64,000 bases of DNA from Arcanobacterium urinimassiliense (lineage in GTDB: Bacteria > Actinomycetota > Actinomycetes > Actinomycetales > Actinomycetaceae). The stretch lies in NCBI RefSeq assembly GCF_900119495.1, contig NZ_LT632435.1:6446-70445 (forward strand), read 5' to 3'. Numbering within the stretch: the first letter of the stretch is position 1; the number at the start of each line of letters is the position of its first letter. The translations under genes were made by a program, and so were the position numbers. A model generated the notes under the pieces. It made no database searches and was not told the DNA's origin. It worked only from the letters and a program-made list of their open reading frames with translations. Below are positions 52,156 through 60,864 of the stretch, piece by piece.

Positions 52156-52847
52156 TACTTGTCTCCTGAATTATGTAGCCGGGTTTTTACCCTGGCTAAC
52201 GCGGTTTTTACATAAGCGAGTTGGCAAACGCCAGCAACGAGGGGCCATAAAGCAACAATGGGCACCATCGACCAGCGGCTCATTTTCCGCTTGTCGCCAG
52301 CCCGGCGCATTGCTGCAAGCCAGGCTATGGACATGGCTTCAACGCCCATCAAATCAGCCTGATTAGCCAAACGCACGGCATCTTCGGATTCTGGGTCATC
52401 GCGTCGGAAGACCTGTGGCGCTAGCGCTGCAACAGTCGTTAAAACCACTGGAGCTAGCGCAGCCTGCCTGCCGGTAATAAATTTTTCAGACCCTCCGCGT
52501 GTTGAGCGCTGAACGAGAACCTGCTCCTTGCGACTGAGCAGTACCGCCAAGAACCCAACCCCAATCCCACCAGCAATAGTGGTGAGCTTAATGCCGCGCT
52601 TTAGACTAGTGGGAACGTAGCTGGCCAAGTCCGGTAGAGAATCATCGGGCCGAATTAGCCCTAAACGCACACCAACAGCACCCAGATTAACGTCCCAACC
52701 CAGTCCGTATTTTCGAGGAATGAACAAGCGCGGATTCTCTGGTTCAAAACCATCCAACGCAGCATCAGAGCGCCCTAACCACAGCCCGGAGACAGGCATC
52801 CCCAAAACTCGCGCCTGCCCTTCTGCGTCCTTACCGAACCACTTCAT
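52155..52847 (-). CDS. DUF5808-like membrane protein
   Basis: About 230 residues from ATG 52847 (MKWFGKDAEG), preceded by GAAAGGA; TAATG overlap with the PadR stop. The motif RLFIPRKYGLGWDVNLGA near residue 50 matches DUF5808; helices at about 100-122, 145-165, 195-220. Co-operon with a BcrA-like transporter. Function unknown. Confidence 0.68.
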   Translation of the reverse strand: MKWFGKDAEGQARVLGMPVSGLWLGRSDAALDGFEPENPRLFIPRKYGLGWDVNLGAVGVRLGLIRPDDSLPDLASYVPTSLKRGIKLTTIAGGIGVGFLAVLLSRKEQVLVQRSTRGGSEKFITGRQAALAPVVLTTVAALAPQVFRRDDPESEDAVRLANQADLMGVEAMSIAWLAAMRRAGDKRKMSRWSMVPIVALWPLVAGVCQLAYVKTALARVKTRLHNSGDK

Positions 52848-53206
52848 TACCGTATTCCTTTCTGCGTTGTTCGCTTCACAGCACAATCAAGCGCCTCCCA
52901 CTCACGGCGCATCTGCAATAAGCGATTCTTCCCAGATTTTGCGAGCTTATAAATCTTCCTCGGTGGTCCTACCGGAGACTCCTCCCAAGCCGTAACTACC
53001 AACCCTGATTTACGTAGCCGCGCAAGCAGCGGATATAACGTACCCGTAGAAATCTCCAACCCCGCTTCCTCACGAAAACGCTCTACAAGCTGCCCCCCGT
53101 AAGAAGGACGAGACGAAAGCAATCCAAGGACAACCAGTTCAACAGCGCCCTTGCGTAACTGTGACTCAGACACCAGCCCCTCCTTGCTTAACCATGTTCC
53201 TTGCAT
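52847..53206 (-). CDS. PadR-family transcriptional regulator
   Basis: 119 residues. Winged HTH: RKGAVELVVLGLLSSRPSYGGQLVERF, then STGTLYPLLARLRKSGLVVTAWEE and wing GPPRKIYKLAKSGKNRL. The start is possibly further in (VSESQ). Probable local repressor of the ABC-2 operon that follows without gap. Confidence 0.88.
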   Translation of the reverse strand: MQGTWLSKEGLVSESQLRKGAVELVVLGLLSSRPSYGGQLVERFREEAGLEISTGTLYPLLARLRKSGLVVTAWEESPVGPPRKIYKLAKSGKNRLLQMRREWEALDCAVKRTTQKGIR

Positions 53207-53265
53207 AACATACTACCGTGTGTCTAAAAGTCTAGCAACTACTTTTCCGCTAGGACATCAGGTAT

Positions 53266-53330
53266 GATAAGTACCCTTTTGCGTTAGCGGGTTTGGGTTT
53301 TACGTTACCTAGTATCGTGTTTTCCCTGTT
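53266..53330 (+). repeat. Partial third copy of island repeat
   Basis: 53266-53289 matches 34661-34684 and 49991-50014 (GATAAGTACCCTTTTGCG...), and 53281-53330 matches 50045-50094 with two mismatches. It looks like copy 2 with about 39 bp deleted between GCGTTAGCG units, and bounds the ABC-2/PadR module (50217-53206). Confidence 0.7.
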
Positions 53331-53389
53331 GAGCGTTATGCGTTTGAAATGTTTCTCTGAATGTGGAGTGTTTTACCTAATTCATCCAA

Positions 53390-53412
53390 GTGTTCATGTA
53401 CACTATGAACAC
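53390..53412 (+). promoter_or_regulatory. Probable operator of GntR regulator
   Basis: GTGTTCAT-gtacact-ATGAACAC, an 8-7-8 perfect inverted repeat ending a few nt before the AGGAGG of the GntR gene. The position and form fit autoregulation by a YtrA-subfamily GntR protein. Confidence 0.6.
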
Positions 53413-53424
53413 TAGGAGGTGTTC

Positions 53425-53808
53425 GTGGATATCATCGTTAGTAATGCAAGTTCTGATCCGATTTACGCTCAGATTAAGAATCAGCTCAAGGCGGCAATAA
53501 TCAACAATCAGATAGCACCTGGCGAAAAGTTGCCGTCAATCCGGCGTTTGGCGTCACAGCTTCGTGTGTCAGTGATTACTACTAAGCGTGCCTATGACGA
53601 GCTAGAGCTAGAGGGTTTCATTGATTCCGTACAGGGACGAGGTAGCTTTGTTGCTTCTAAAAGCACTGAATTGCTCAAGGAAGAGCAGCGCAAAAAAGTC
53701 GAAGACTATTTGAAATCCGCCCTCGTCTCGGCTCGGGTTGCTGGCTTATCTGTTTCTGATTTGAAAGAGCTGATTGATTTATTAGGAGAATCCGATGAAT
53801 GTGATTGA
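53425..53808 (+). CDS. GntR-family regulator, YtrA subfamily
   Basis: About 127 residues from GTG 53425, chosen because AGGAGGT ends 5 nt before it. Short GntR protein with the HTH NNQIAPGEKLPSIRRLASQLRVSVITTKRAYDELELEGFIDSVQGRGSFV and only a short C-terminal helix, typical of YtrA. YtrA-type genes usually control the following ABC transporter. It overlaps the next ATPase gene by 14 nt. Confidence 0.9.
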   Translation: MDIIVSNASSDPIYAQIKNQLKAAIINNQIAPGEKLPSIRRLASQLRVSVITTKRAYDELELEGFIDSVQGRGSFVASKSTELLKEEQRKKVEDYLKSALVSARVAGLSVSDLKELIDLLGESDECD

Positions 53809-54637
53809 AACCAACGGACTCGTGAAAAAGTATCCAGGATTCACGCTCGGTCCGCTTGACCTTAAAGTTCCCCAGGGGGCAATTGTGGGTTTCGTGGGCG
53901 AGAACGGTGCCGGTAAATCCACAACGCTTCGTTTGATTTTAGGTCTTGCTCATCCCGATGCCGGGACAATAAACCTTTTGGGGCAGCCTGCCGGTGCAGA
54001 TCACCCACAAGCACATGAACGAGTGGGGGTAGTTTTTGACGATATTAGCCTACCCGATAGTTTTACTGTTAAGAATGCTGGCGAGTTCGGCAAACGCCTG
54101 TACAAGAGTTGGGATGCGCAAACATACGCTAGTTACCAGCAGCGTTTTCATCTCGCTTCATCTAAGCGAGTTGGTGAGCTCTCTCGAGGTATGCGGATGA
54201 AGCTGGGGCTAGCGATGGCACTTTCCCATGCAGCAGATTTGCTGATTTTTGATGAGGCTACCAGTGGTTTAGATCCAGTGATTCGTGATGAAGTGCTTGA
54301 TATCATGCTCGAATTTATCGAAGATCCGACCCACTCAATTCTATTTTCCTCCCACATCGTTTCCGATATTGAAAAAGCCGCCGACTACGTCGCTTTCATC
54401 CGTGAGGGCAAGTTGAAGTTCATGGAACAAAAAGATGAACTCTTAGATTCGTGGCGAATCGTAGCGTTGACCAATGAGCAGGCAAACCAGCTTGATGCCA
54501 CACAAGTATTAGGGCGTCGCCGTCATGATTTTGGTCAAGAAGTAATCCTCCGCACCGGGGCAGTTCCTGCTGGTGTGCAAGCTGCTAGACCCACGATTGA
54601 GGACATCATGGTCTACACGATTAAAGGAGAAGATTAG
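53795..54637 (+). CDS. ABC transporter ATP-binding protein (YtrB-like)
   Basis: 280 residues. Walker A GENGAGKST, signature LSRGMRMKLGLAMAL, Walker B LLIFDEATSGLDPV, H-loop FSSHIV. The C-terminal strand (EVILRTGAVPAGVQAARPTIEDIMVYTIKG) is typical of BcrA-like ATPases. Translationally coupled on both sides. Cell-envelope stress export is common for YtrA-controlled units; not proven here. Confidence 0.87.
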   Translation: MNVIETNGLVKKYPGFTLGPLDLKVPQGAIVGFVGENGAGKSTTLRLILGLAHPDAGTINLLGQPAGADHPQAHERVGVVFDDISLPDSFTVKNAGEFGKRLYKSWDAQTYASYQQRFHLASSKRVGELSRGMRMKLGLAMALSHAADLLIFDEATSGLDPVIRDEVLDIMLEFIEDPTHSILFSSHIVSDIEKAADYVAFIREGKLKFMEQKDELLDSWRIVALTNEQANQLDATQVLGRRRHDFGQEVILRTGAVPAGVQAARPTIEDIMVYTIKGED

Positions 54638-55266
54638 TGAGAGCCGCATTTTATAAAGATCTTATTGCCAATCGTACATATATAGCTGTTTTAGGTTTGG
54701 TGCTCGTTGCGATCAGTGCTGTGGGGGTTTATGCAAACCAGTTGATTATCTTTCCGTTTATTTTTGGCATGATTGGGATGCTTTATTTTACGGCCACCTT
54801 TGCTCGTGATGCTGAATCCAAGGTGCACCGAACGATTCTTGCCGGGCCTATCAGCAGAAACGAGCTCGTTAATCTAAATTTTCTGATTACACTCGCTCTT
54901 GGGGTAGTGGCTTTCGCGGTTACAGGTGTTCTAGCCTATCTAATGGTTGATATGCCTTGGAAAAATACTGTTTTGGTGGCCAGTTTCGCCTTTGCCGTCA
55001 CTCTGCTGTTGACCATTATTCAACTACCGTTGTTTTACAAATTCGGTCCGGAAAAAGCCAAGCTTTTTCTGGTCGCGGTATTCATCGTGGTATTCGCTGG
55101 ATCATCCTTTGTTGGTTCCAACAAACAAGCAATCTTCGACTGGGCAGCAAAAGCCTTAACCTTACCCCCGCTCACCAGCGCAGGAATACTACTGACCGTG
55201 ACGATCGTACTTACCGCAGTATCCCTTTCGATAAGTCGAAAGATTATGGCAGGTAAAGAATTCTAA
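54637..55266 (+). CDS. ABC-2 transporter permease (ABC2_membrane_5-like)
   Basis: 209 residues, about six membrane helices (about 15-33, 38-54, 80-104, 110-130, 143-160, 178-198). GTG start overlaps the ATPase TAG by 1 nt. ABC-2 permease that partners the ATPase upstream. The following 48 nt lead to a serine-recombinase remnant on the other strand. Confidence 0.83.
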   Translation: MRAAFYKDLIANRTYIAVLGLVLVAISAVGVYANQLIIFPFIFGMIGMLYFTATFARDAESKVHRTILAGPISRNELVNLNFLITLALGVVAFAVTGVLAYLMVDMPWKNTVLVASFAFAVTLLLTIIQLPLFYKFGPEKAKLFLVAVFIVVFAGSSFVGSNKQAIFDWAAKALTLPPLTSAGILLTVTIVLTAVSLSISRKIMAGKEF

Positions 55267-55313
55267 GTTTTTAGAGCCCGATTTTGCATCCAATGTAGCG
55301 CCCTGCGTTCTTT

Positions 55314-55440
55314 TCAAAGCTTGACTTTGATTTCTTTCCCGGTCCTAAAGATGAACCGGATGTGGTTTGCGCCGATGGTGCGTGGTCGCTTAGAACGTTC
55401 CATTGTCAACGTAGAAGTGCGCGATGGATTTGCCAGCCAG
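55314..55440 (-). pseudogene. Serine recombinase C-terminal tail, second remnant
   Basis: The reverse frame ends HIRFIFRTGKEIKVKL, matching IRFVFHTGEQVSIVL at 41101-41322. Between them are alignable DNA stretches such as GAACCGGAT and CGTTCCA. Upstream codons fall apart into other frames (VDNGTF then a stop), so it is a decayed fragment. Its presence beside the GntR-ABC unit suggests that this unit also arrived on a recombinase element. Confidence 0.5.
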
Positions 55441-55527
55441 CTGGACGTAGGCAATTTTAATCGCCATAGCCTTGGCTTTTTGGCTACTATCTACGTTCAG
55501 AGTTTATAAACTTAGAACGATATTGGC

Positions 55528-55974
55528 CTATTTCCCCTTCTCCTTTTGAAAGCCAATCGCTAACTGGCCTTTTTCTGGAATAGATTTACAATTCAGCTTT
55601 GCATTCTCAGAAACAACGCCGTCAAACTCTGCTGCAAGGAATAATGCGGCTCCAGAGCTGGATGGAAGATTAAAATGGGAATCATGGGCGCTAAAATTAT
55701 CGCCATCTAATGTACATTGAGTGAAGTCATACCCAGTCTCAAACAAATCACGAGAAGCGAAAAGGTAAAGAGGTGTCTTATTGGCATATGCAGCGCCAAG
55801 ATGGTCGCCACTCTTCAACTCGTCATACGCCCATGAAGAATTCAGCGCAAACTCTTCCTGCTCAGAATCGATTTTTCTATCCAGGAGCACGAAAGCAACA
55901 ACGACTATAAAAGTGAGCAATAATATGCCTGCAATAAGCGCAACTATCCGTTTAGGTATACCTTTTTTCGCCAT
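55528..55974 (-). CDS. Single-pass membrane protein, unknown
   Basis: About 148 residues from ATG 55974 (MAKKGIPKRI). One N-terminal helix (about 9-31), then an external domain with several acidic/aromatic segments (SWAYDELKSGDHLGAAYANK; DLFETGYDFTQCTLDGDNFSAHDSHF). No lipobox. No strong ribosome-binding site. No family recognised. Confidence 0.5.
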   Translation of the reverse strand: MAKKGIPKRIVALIAGILLLTFIVVVAFVLLDRKIDSEQEEFALNSSWAYDELKSGDHLGAAYANKTPLYLFASRDLFETGYDFTQCTLDGDNFSAHDSHFNLPSSSGAALFLAAEFDGVVSENAKLNCKSIPEKGQLAIGFQKEKGK

Positions 55975-56028
55975 AATCAGCAATTTAGCATTTTTTTAGT
56001 GTTCGTACAGAGTTGAGCACTGGCAGCA

Positions 56029-56817
56029 TTAGTTATCCCAAAAACCACTGGACCCAAGAATAAATACATCTCCATCTATCACACTGCCCGCAGCTGGAGC
56101 TGGCTCAATATCTCCTGGCAAGGCCGTGATAATAGGAAATCCACAATCGACCTCACAACACCACCACTGCTGCCCCGTGAGATGGTTAGTTTTCAGTTCC
56201 GCTTTTTCGACTACTCCTTTAAACACAGCATTAGCGCCGGCTTCCTCCGGCTTTGCATCTCCTGAATACAGTGCAAATAGGCAAGGGCTCGTAACAAATT
56301 TAGGACCTATATACATTTCGTCTGGCAAGTCTGGATCAAGCGAATCACTCATGTCAATCGGCGTCTGATTTTTCTTCCATTCATCTTCATTCGGATAAAC
56401 CTGCACATCAAGCGCAACTGCACTCAAACGATAATCGTCATATTCAACAAGCACACCCTCTTTACCAAATTCATAAATTGGGTAGCGGTGTGGATCATCA
56501 ACTACAGCCAATAAACGATACGTAGGATCTTCAATATCGCCATCTTCATAAATATCAAGCAGAGCTAAAGATGGATAAATTTGGTATGCCTTGACGTGAT
56601 ACCCTCGCGTCCCCTGTAAAGATGGCGAAGTGTAGGGAGGATAATCCTGATAGCGGAATATCGACACCGCCGCACCACTCTCATCTTGATAAATACTGAC
56701 GGCTGCAAAAGGCCCAGCATCGGTAACGGTCTTCAACGGCCTTTCGCACATTGCGCTAACAAGATCGCCCCACTCAGGATAATCAAAGCCTAAAGAATGT
56801 AAATCAGGAGAAATCAT
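56029..56817 (-). CDS. Soluble acidic protein, unknown
   Basis: 262 residues, no membrane segment, acidic, many aromatic residues (YQDESGAAVSIFRYQDYPPY; LLDIYEDGDIEDPTYRLLAV; GQQWWCCEVDCGFPIITALPGD). Last segment resembles an SMI1/KNR4 or immunity-like beta-rich fold only loosely; I do not assign it. Divergent neighbours give no clue; it might be an immunity-type gene left near the surface-protein gene. Confidence 0.5.
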   Translation of the reverse strand: MISPDLHSLGFDYPEWGDLVSAMCERPLKTVTDAGPFAAVSIYQDESGAAVSIFRYQDYPPYTSPSLQGTRGYHVKAYQIYPSLALLDIYEDGDIEDPTYRLLAVVDDPHRYPIYEFGKEGVLVEYDDYRLSAVALDVQVYPNEDEWKKNQTPIDMSDSLDPDLPDEMYIGPKFVTSPCLFALYSGDAKPEEAGANAVFKGVVEKAELKTNHLTGQQWWCCEVDCGFPIITALPGDIEPAPAAGSVIDGDVFILGSSGFWDN

Positions 56818-56880
56818 GCTCCTATTATCGCAGACTTCGCCCCAAAAAAGTTAGAGTTTCTCCGGCTAAGCCACCGAGCA

Positions 56881-58551
56881 CTAAGCCACCGGGCGGCGAG
56901 CAGCTTTCAGCGCGCCCACGCCAGCGAACAGTGCAAGCAGTGCCACAATTCCTCCCGCAAATACCGGGAATTCACTACCCGTACGCGGAAGGTTCTTAGC
57001 TGGCTGAGCTGGTGTAGCCTGATTTACTGGCTTTTCCGGCTTCTTGTACTCTACTGTCCACTGCAAATTAGCAGCCAGTTGCTTATAGGTGAAGGATGCT
57101 TTCCCTAAATCAGATGCCGAAATCCCTAACTCTGCATAAAAAGCAGCTAAATCCGCTTTCGGAATATCTACGCCGTCTTTCTTTGCGCTCCAGTTCAACA
57201 CATAACCTTCTGGCGCAGCAGGAGCAGTCAACTGTACAGAATGGCCGGCACCAATTGCCTGCACTTCCGGAATGGCAGCATCTGGCGCCCCAAAAGGCAT
57301 TTGCAAGGGGAAAGTATTAGTACCATCAAAATACTGAGCACTCGGATTTCCAGTTACTCCCGAATCATTCGCTACTAGAGCAGTAGAGACGGCATAGATT
57401 CTGCCAATTTCTGCCACAACTGACTTACCGGCTGACACTGGCATGATTTTACCGTCATTACCCTGCAAATAACCTTCAGCGCTGGTAGAACCAACAGCAG
57501 GCGTCAAATAACCCACATATTCTTTTGCGTCAATATTAGCTTGCGCGCTATTAGTGGTGAATGCGGAGAGTTTTCCCTCTTTAGTGGCATTATTTGTCCA
57601 CTTGTAGGCCACCTTGCCAGCACCATTAAAGATACCCGTTGGAGTAACTGGATTATCGTCAGCGTCCATTCCGATATTCATAGACCCCTTACCGTAACCC
57701 TCTAGATACACATTCCCAGAAGTGGTGACCTTAATAGTATTCGCAGTAATTGGACGCGCAAATCCCACCTTCAGATTATCAGTATCTACTTTGATATTGA
57801 GATTTGCACTGCCAGCAACCTCAACTTTCGAAGCGCCGATATCGAGAGTATCGATTCCAAAAAACACCGGAACTGACCTCTTGGTCTTTTTCTTATCGTA
57901 GAATTCGGCTTTATCAATATCCGCTTTCGTATAGTGGCCAGTGATATTTACGGTGCCAGATTTAAAGGTGATTCTGGAGCATGCCTCATCCTCACAGAGA
58001 ATACCCCACTGATCTAAACGTGCCTCACCGGCCGTATTGTACACAGGATAAGTATCGATATTTAATACTGCCCCGGGAGCACCTACAAACTGCGCAGCCT
58101 GCCCCGAAAGGCTAAAATCAATACCTCTAATACCAGAACCACCGGCATTTGCGGAAAGATAGTTGACGCCTTCAAATTTTATGGTGACGAGAGGCTTCTT
58201 ACCGTCGTTATTCACCTGGAATCCCGGTAAATATTTAACTTCAGGATCTGCCGAATTTAAACGAGCGCGGTCATCGTAGTTCCGGAAAGTGAGAGTAGCA
58301 GTAGCCGGATCCCAGCCCCAACCATTTTCACCAGCCGCGAGCGGATAAGCCTTTGCTTTTTCATCCGTATTCAGCATACTTCCCGTATTAGATTTACCTT
58401 TTTCACCCACATATTCCGTGGCAGTTTCTACCGCATATTTCCGGGCGTCGTCTACCGTCATTGCCGAGGCAAGCAAAGGAGCTCCTCCAGCAATTCCTGC
58501 CGTAAGAAGCGTAGCAGTAACGACTCCCCCAAATATCTTCCGCAATTTCAT
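56881..58551 (-). CDS. LPRTG-anchored surface protein
   Basis: 556 residues. Signal peptide (about 1-30, ALASA-like end LLASAMTV), a beta-rich central region with several GxxxLNIxxDTxx-like strands (AQFVGAPGAVLNIDTYPVY; SGTVNITGHYTK; GSANLNIKVDTDNL), a Pro/Gln-rich spacer, and sortase signal LPRTG with hydrophobic helix and KAARRPVA tail. The central part is like carbohydrate-binding or choice-of-anchor beta-helix proteins, not identified. Covalently anchored cell-wall protein. Confidence 0.85.
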   Translation of the reverse strand: MKLRKIFGGVVTATLLTAGIAGGAPLLASAMTVDDARKYAVETATEYVGEKGKSNTGSMLNTDEKAKAYPLAAGENGWGWDPATATLTFRNYDDRARLNSADPEVKYLPGFQVNNDGKKPLVTIKFEGVNYLSANAGGSGIRGIDFSLSGQAAQFVGAPGAVLNIDTYPVYNTAGEARLDQWGILCEDEACSRITFKSGTVNITGHYTKADIDKAEFYDKKKTKRSVPVFFGIDTLDIGASKVEVAGSANLNIKVDTDNLKVGFARPITANTIKVTTSGNVYLEGYGKGSMNIGMDADDNPVTPTGIFNGAGKVAYKWTNNATKEGKLSAFTTNSAQANIDAKEYVGYLTPAVGSTSAEGYLQGNDGKIMPVSAGKSVVAEIGRIYAVSTALVANDSGVTGNPSAQYFDGTNTFPLQMPFGAPDAAIPEVQAIGAGHSVQLTAPAAPEGYVLNWSAKKDGVDIPKADLAAFYAELGISASDLGKASFTYKQLAANLQWTVEYKKPEKPVNQATPAQPAKNLPRTGSEFPVFAGGIVALLALFAGVGALKAARRPVA

Positions 58552-58885
58552 CGGCTTTTCCTATCTCGCTTAGTTCTATCTCGCTTAGTTCCGGTATTGC
58601 TATTGTTCACTAATATAACTACGGCAATTGTATGCTTATCTAAGTTACCTGACTAGCGCCTTAGTTAAATTCACACTTGCCGAAAAAGGCTACATATAGC
58701 CATTTCGAATGGCTGCGCACAGCTATTCTGAAGGAATTATCTATATAGAATTCGGAGGATTATTGACGATTAACGGAATCCCAAATATGAGCATCTGACG
58801 AAGAGGGATTAAGAATTTCCTATTATCTCCCCTGCTCATTCCTCCCCTTTTCGCTACAAAAATCAATTAATAGAATCATTCCCGC
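58552..58885. other. Intergenic region, no gene seen
   Basis: AT-rich 334 nt holding the promoter region of the LPRTG gene (CTATCTCGCTTAGTT occurs twice near 58561-58590). No open frame with start, ribosome-binding site or recognisable domain was found. Confidence 0.45.
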
Positions 58886-59182
58886 TTACGTGGGGAGAGT
58901 TAGACATTTGTAGTCTTCTAAAATCTCCATGAAATCTTCGTCATCCTTAAAAGCATCGAAAACCTCATCACGTAAATTTTTCGGTAAAGAAAGATTGTGT
59001 AAATCGAGCCAATGGAAAGCATCCCACATAGCCGCCTCTGGAGCTCCAACATAGTAGGCGCGCATTACACAATTACGCTCCCATTTATCTTCTATAAGCG
59101 GATAAGTATATTTAAGTATCCGCTCAGGTAGCCAGTCACCTTCCGGCGGAATATCAAGCTCAAATATATTTATCGTTTCCAT
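58886..59182 (-). CDS. Small acidic protein, unknown
   Basis: 98 residues, soluble, helical (LPERILKYTYPLIEDKWERNCVM; AFHWLDLHNLSLPKNLRDEV; DDEDFMEILEDYKCL). Similar in flavour to small immunity or adaptor proteins; no family recognised. Lone gene. Confidence 0.45.
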   Translation of the reverse strand: METINIFELDIPPEGDWLPERILKYTYPLIEDKWERNCVMRAYYVGAPEAAMWDAFHWLDLHNLSLPKNLRDEVFDAFKDDEDFMEILEDYKCLTLPT

Positions 59183-59494
59183 ATTTTTATTGTAAATGGT
59201 TTACCAGACTAAAATTCTCTGATAACCAACTTAAATCACCTACATTTATGTGTGCTTTATTGTTGTAATAGATAGCTACGTCAGCTCCAAAAATCGGGTG
59301 AAAATAATGCAGGGCGGATTCTAACTGTTTCAGTTAGATTTTCTCCTGTGCAGGAACAAAATCGGTATTATCATCCGGTGAGATTGGAGTCGCAACAAGT
59401 TTTTCTTCCATTGTTTGCTACATATCAGCCATATGTGTTTTCCTTCCCGTGCGGGCATAAAAAGAACCCACCCCGTGCGGGATGGATAAAACAA
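59183..59494. other. Intergenic region with a possible 25-codon peptide
   Basis: Nothing convincing. A reverse 25-codon frame (MEEKLVATPISPDDNTDFVP..., 59334-59411) has no family signal. Short repeats of CCCGTGCGGG type occur at about 59446 and 59471. Confidence 0.35.
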
Positions 59495-59517
59495 AACCCC
59501 ACCAGATGGCGGGGTTA
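59493..59517 (-). terminator. Rho-independent terminator
   Basis: AACCCCACCAGATGGCGGGGTT stem-loop, followed on the reverse strand by TTTTGTTTT. Fits the gene at 59541-59822, ending 24 nt earlier. Confidence 0.78.
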
Positions 59518-59540
59518 AACTTATGAAAAATTAGTGAGAT

Positions 59541-59822
59541 TTATACAGCATGCTTAGCACGGTGCTTCGCAATCCAACCAAGCGTACGTTCAACCAACTC
59601 TGGATCCCAACTACCGCGAACCTCAGCCTCAGTAATATCCAGAAGCTCAAGCGGTATTTCAATATTCTCAAGCAAAGTTCCTTGGAGGAATGCATCCAGC
59701 TCAATACCGGGTTCAGCACCATCTCGTCCACTATTGACAAAAATTCTTGCGGTAGGGCTAAGTAGATCAAAATATGGTGCATACAACTCTAATAGAGCCT
59801 TAGCCCCTAGAGCTTCAGCCAT
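59541..59822 (-). CDS. Small soluble protein, unknown
   Basis: 93 residues, acidic, one weakly hydrophobic region (LLSPTARIFV) and an Ile/Leu-rich middle (LLENIEIPLELLDITEAEVRGSWDPELVERTLGWIAKHRAK). Good terminator follows. No family recognised; possible immunity-type or regulatory protein. Confidence 0.5.
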   Translation of the reverse strand: MAEALGAKALLELYAPYFDLLSPTARIFVNSGRDGAEPGIELDAFLQGTLLENIEIPLELLDITEAEVRGSWDPELVERTLGWIAKHRAKHAV

Positions 59823-60072
59823 ATCACCACTCCTCCCGCCAGTCAGCTTTCATAGGAACTTTAATTCTACCAACAATAGTTTTTTATAAACCCCTTCACC
59901 GCATATCGAGTAAGCGGCGTTAAAATTGCTTAATTCCTTACCCCATACATGAATATGGACAACGACACCATGAATTTCCTTACGGCAAACTACAGCATCA
60001 CCCTGCGTCTGTCATTAAAATAATGACAGCGCAAAATACACAAATAGGCATCAACCCAGTACAGTTCAGTAT

Positions 60073-60678
60073 ATGGAAAGCGTATTTTCTTCTGTTCTCG
60101 TCTATATATCCACTTCTATCGACTACTTAGTAGTGCTGACGATTCTCTTCGCGACGCAAGGCCGGCGCTACATCAAATCGATATACCTCGGGCAGTACCT
60201 CGGCACCACTCTTTTGGTGGCGGGAAGTCTCATCGCGGCTCGTTTCCTCAGTTTCATTCCGCAAGATTGGATTATCGGCTTGCTGGGAATCATCCCTATT
60301 GGGCTGGGGATTCGCGCTATTTTTGTCGATGAAGACGTAGACGAAGAAGAAATTGCAGAAAAACTGCGCACAAAGGGATCAAAAATTCTGGCTTTCACCG
60401 GGCTCACTGTGGCTATGGGGGGAGATAATATCGGAATCTATGTGCCGTATTTTACGGGAAGGGCTCCCCTGCAAATTCTGATTTCGCTGAGCGTATTCGC
60501 TTTGGGGATTCTAGCTCTTTGCCTGATTTCACAGCGCCTTGCCGCCGTGCCAGCTATCGGGGAAACGGTGGAAAAATACGAAAAAATTATCGTACCTATC
60601 GTATTTATCGGCCTTGGCTGCTATATTCTCGCCGAAAACGGAACTATCGGATACCTACTAAATTTGATAGGCGCATAG
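60073..60678 (+). CDS. CadD-family cadmium/cation exporter
   Basis: 201 residues, six membrane helices in two halves. Family motif [20 protein letters not shown] (about 112-131) and the first-half [14 protein letters not shown] match the Cad (PF03596) family, which lowers Cd2+ or related ions. The acidic loop [13 protein letters not shown] is between helices 3 and 4. Whether it exports Cd, Zn or Mn here is unknown. No dedicated regulator adjacent. Confidence 0.88.
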   Translation: MESVFSSVLVYISTSIDYLVVLTILFATQGRRYIKSIYLGQYLGTTLLVAGSLIAARFLSFIPQDWIIGLLGIIPIGLGIRAIFVDEDVDEEEIAEKLRTKGSKILAFTGLTVAMGGDNIGIYVPYFTGRAPLQILISLSVFALGILALCLISQRLAAVPAIGETVEKYEKIIVPIVFIGLGCYILAENGTIGYLLNLIGA

Positions 60679-60735
60679 AAAATCAAAATAAAAAACTCTA
60701 ATCACAATGCCACATTTTTACATTTCAGCTTTTAT

Positions 60736-60754
60736 TTAGGGTAGGCTTACCTCT
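60736..60754 (+). promoter_or_regulatory. Predicted DtxR/IdeR iron box upstream of HugZ-like gene
   Basis: TTAGGGTAGGCTTACCTCT matches the 19-mer consensus at 15 positions. Located about 110 nt upstream of the start at 60865. Weaker than the FTR1 site. Confidence 0.6.
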
Positions 60755-60864
60755 AGAAATTCGGACTTGCCAGAGGTTGGCACTTCTCTCAAATCCGCAA
60801 CTTTCTTTTCACTACCCGAAATGCACCGCATTTGCACTAATGCGGAATAAGAGGAGGATAGTTC

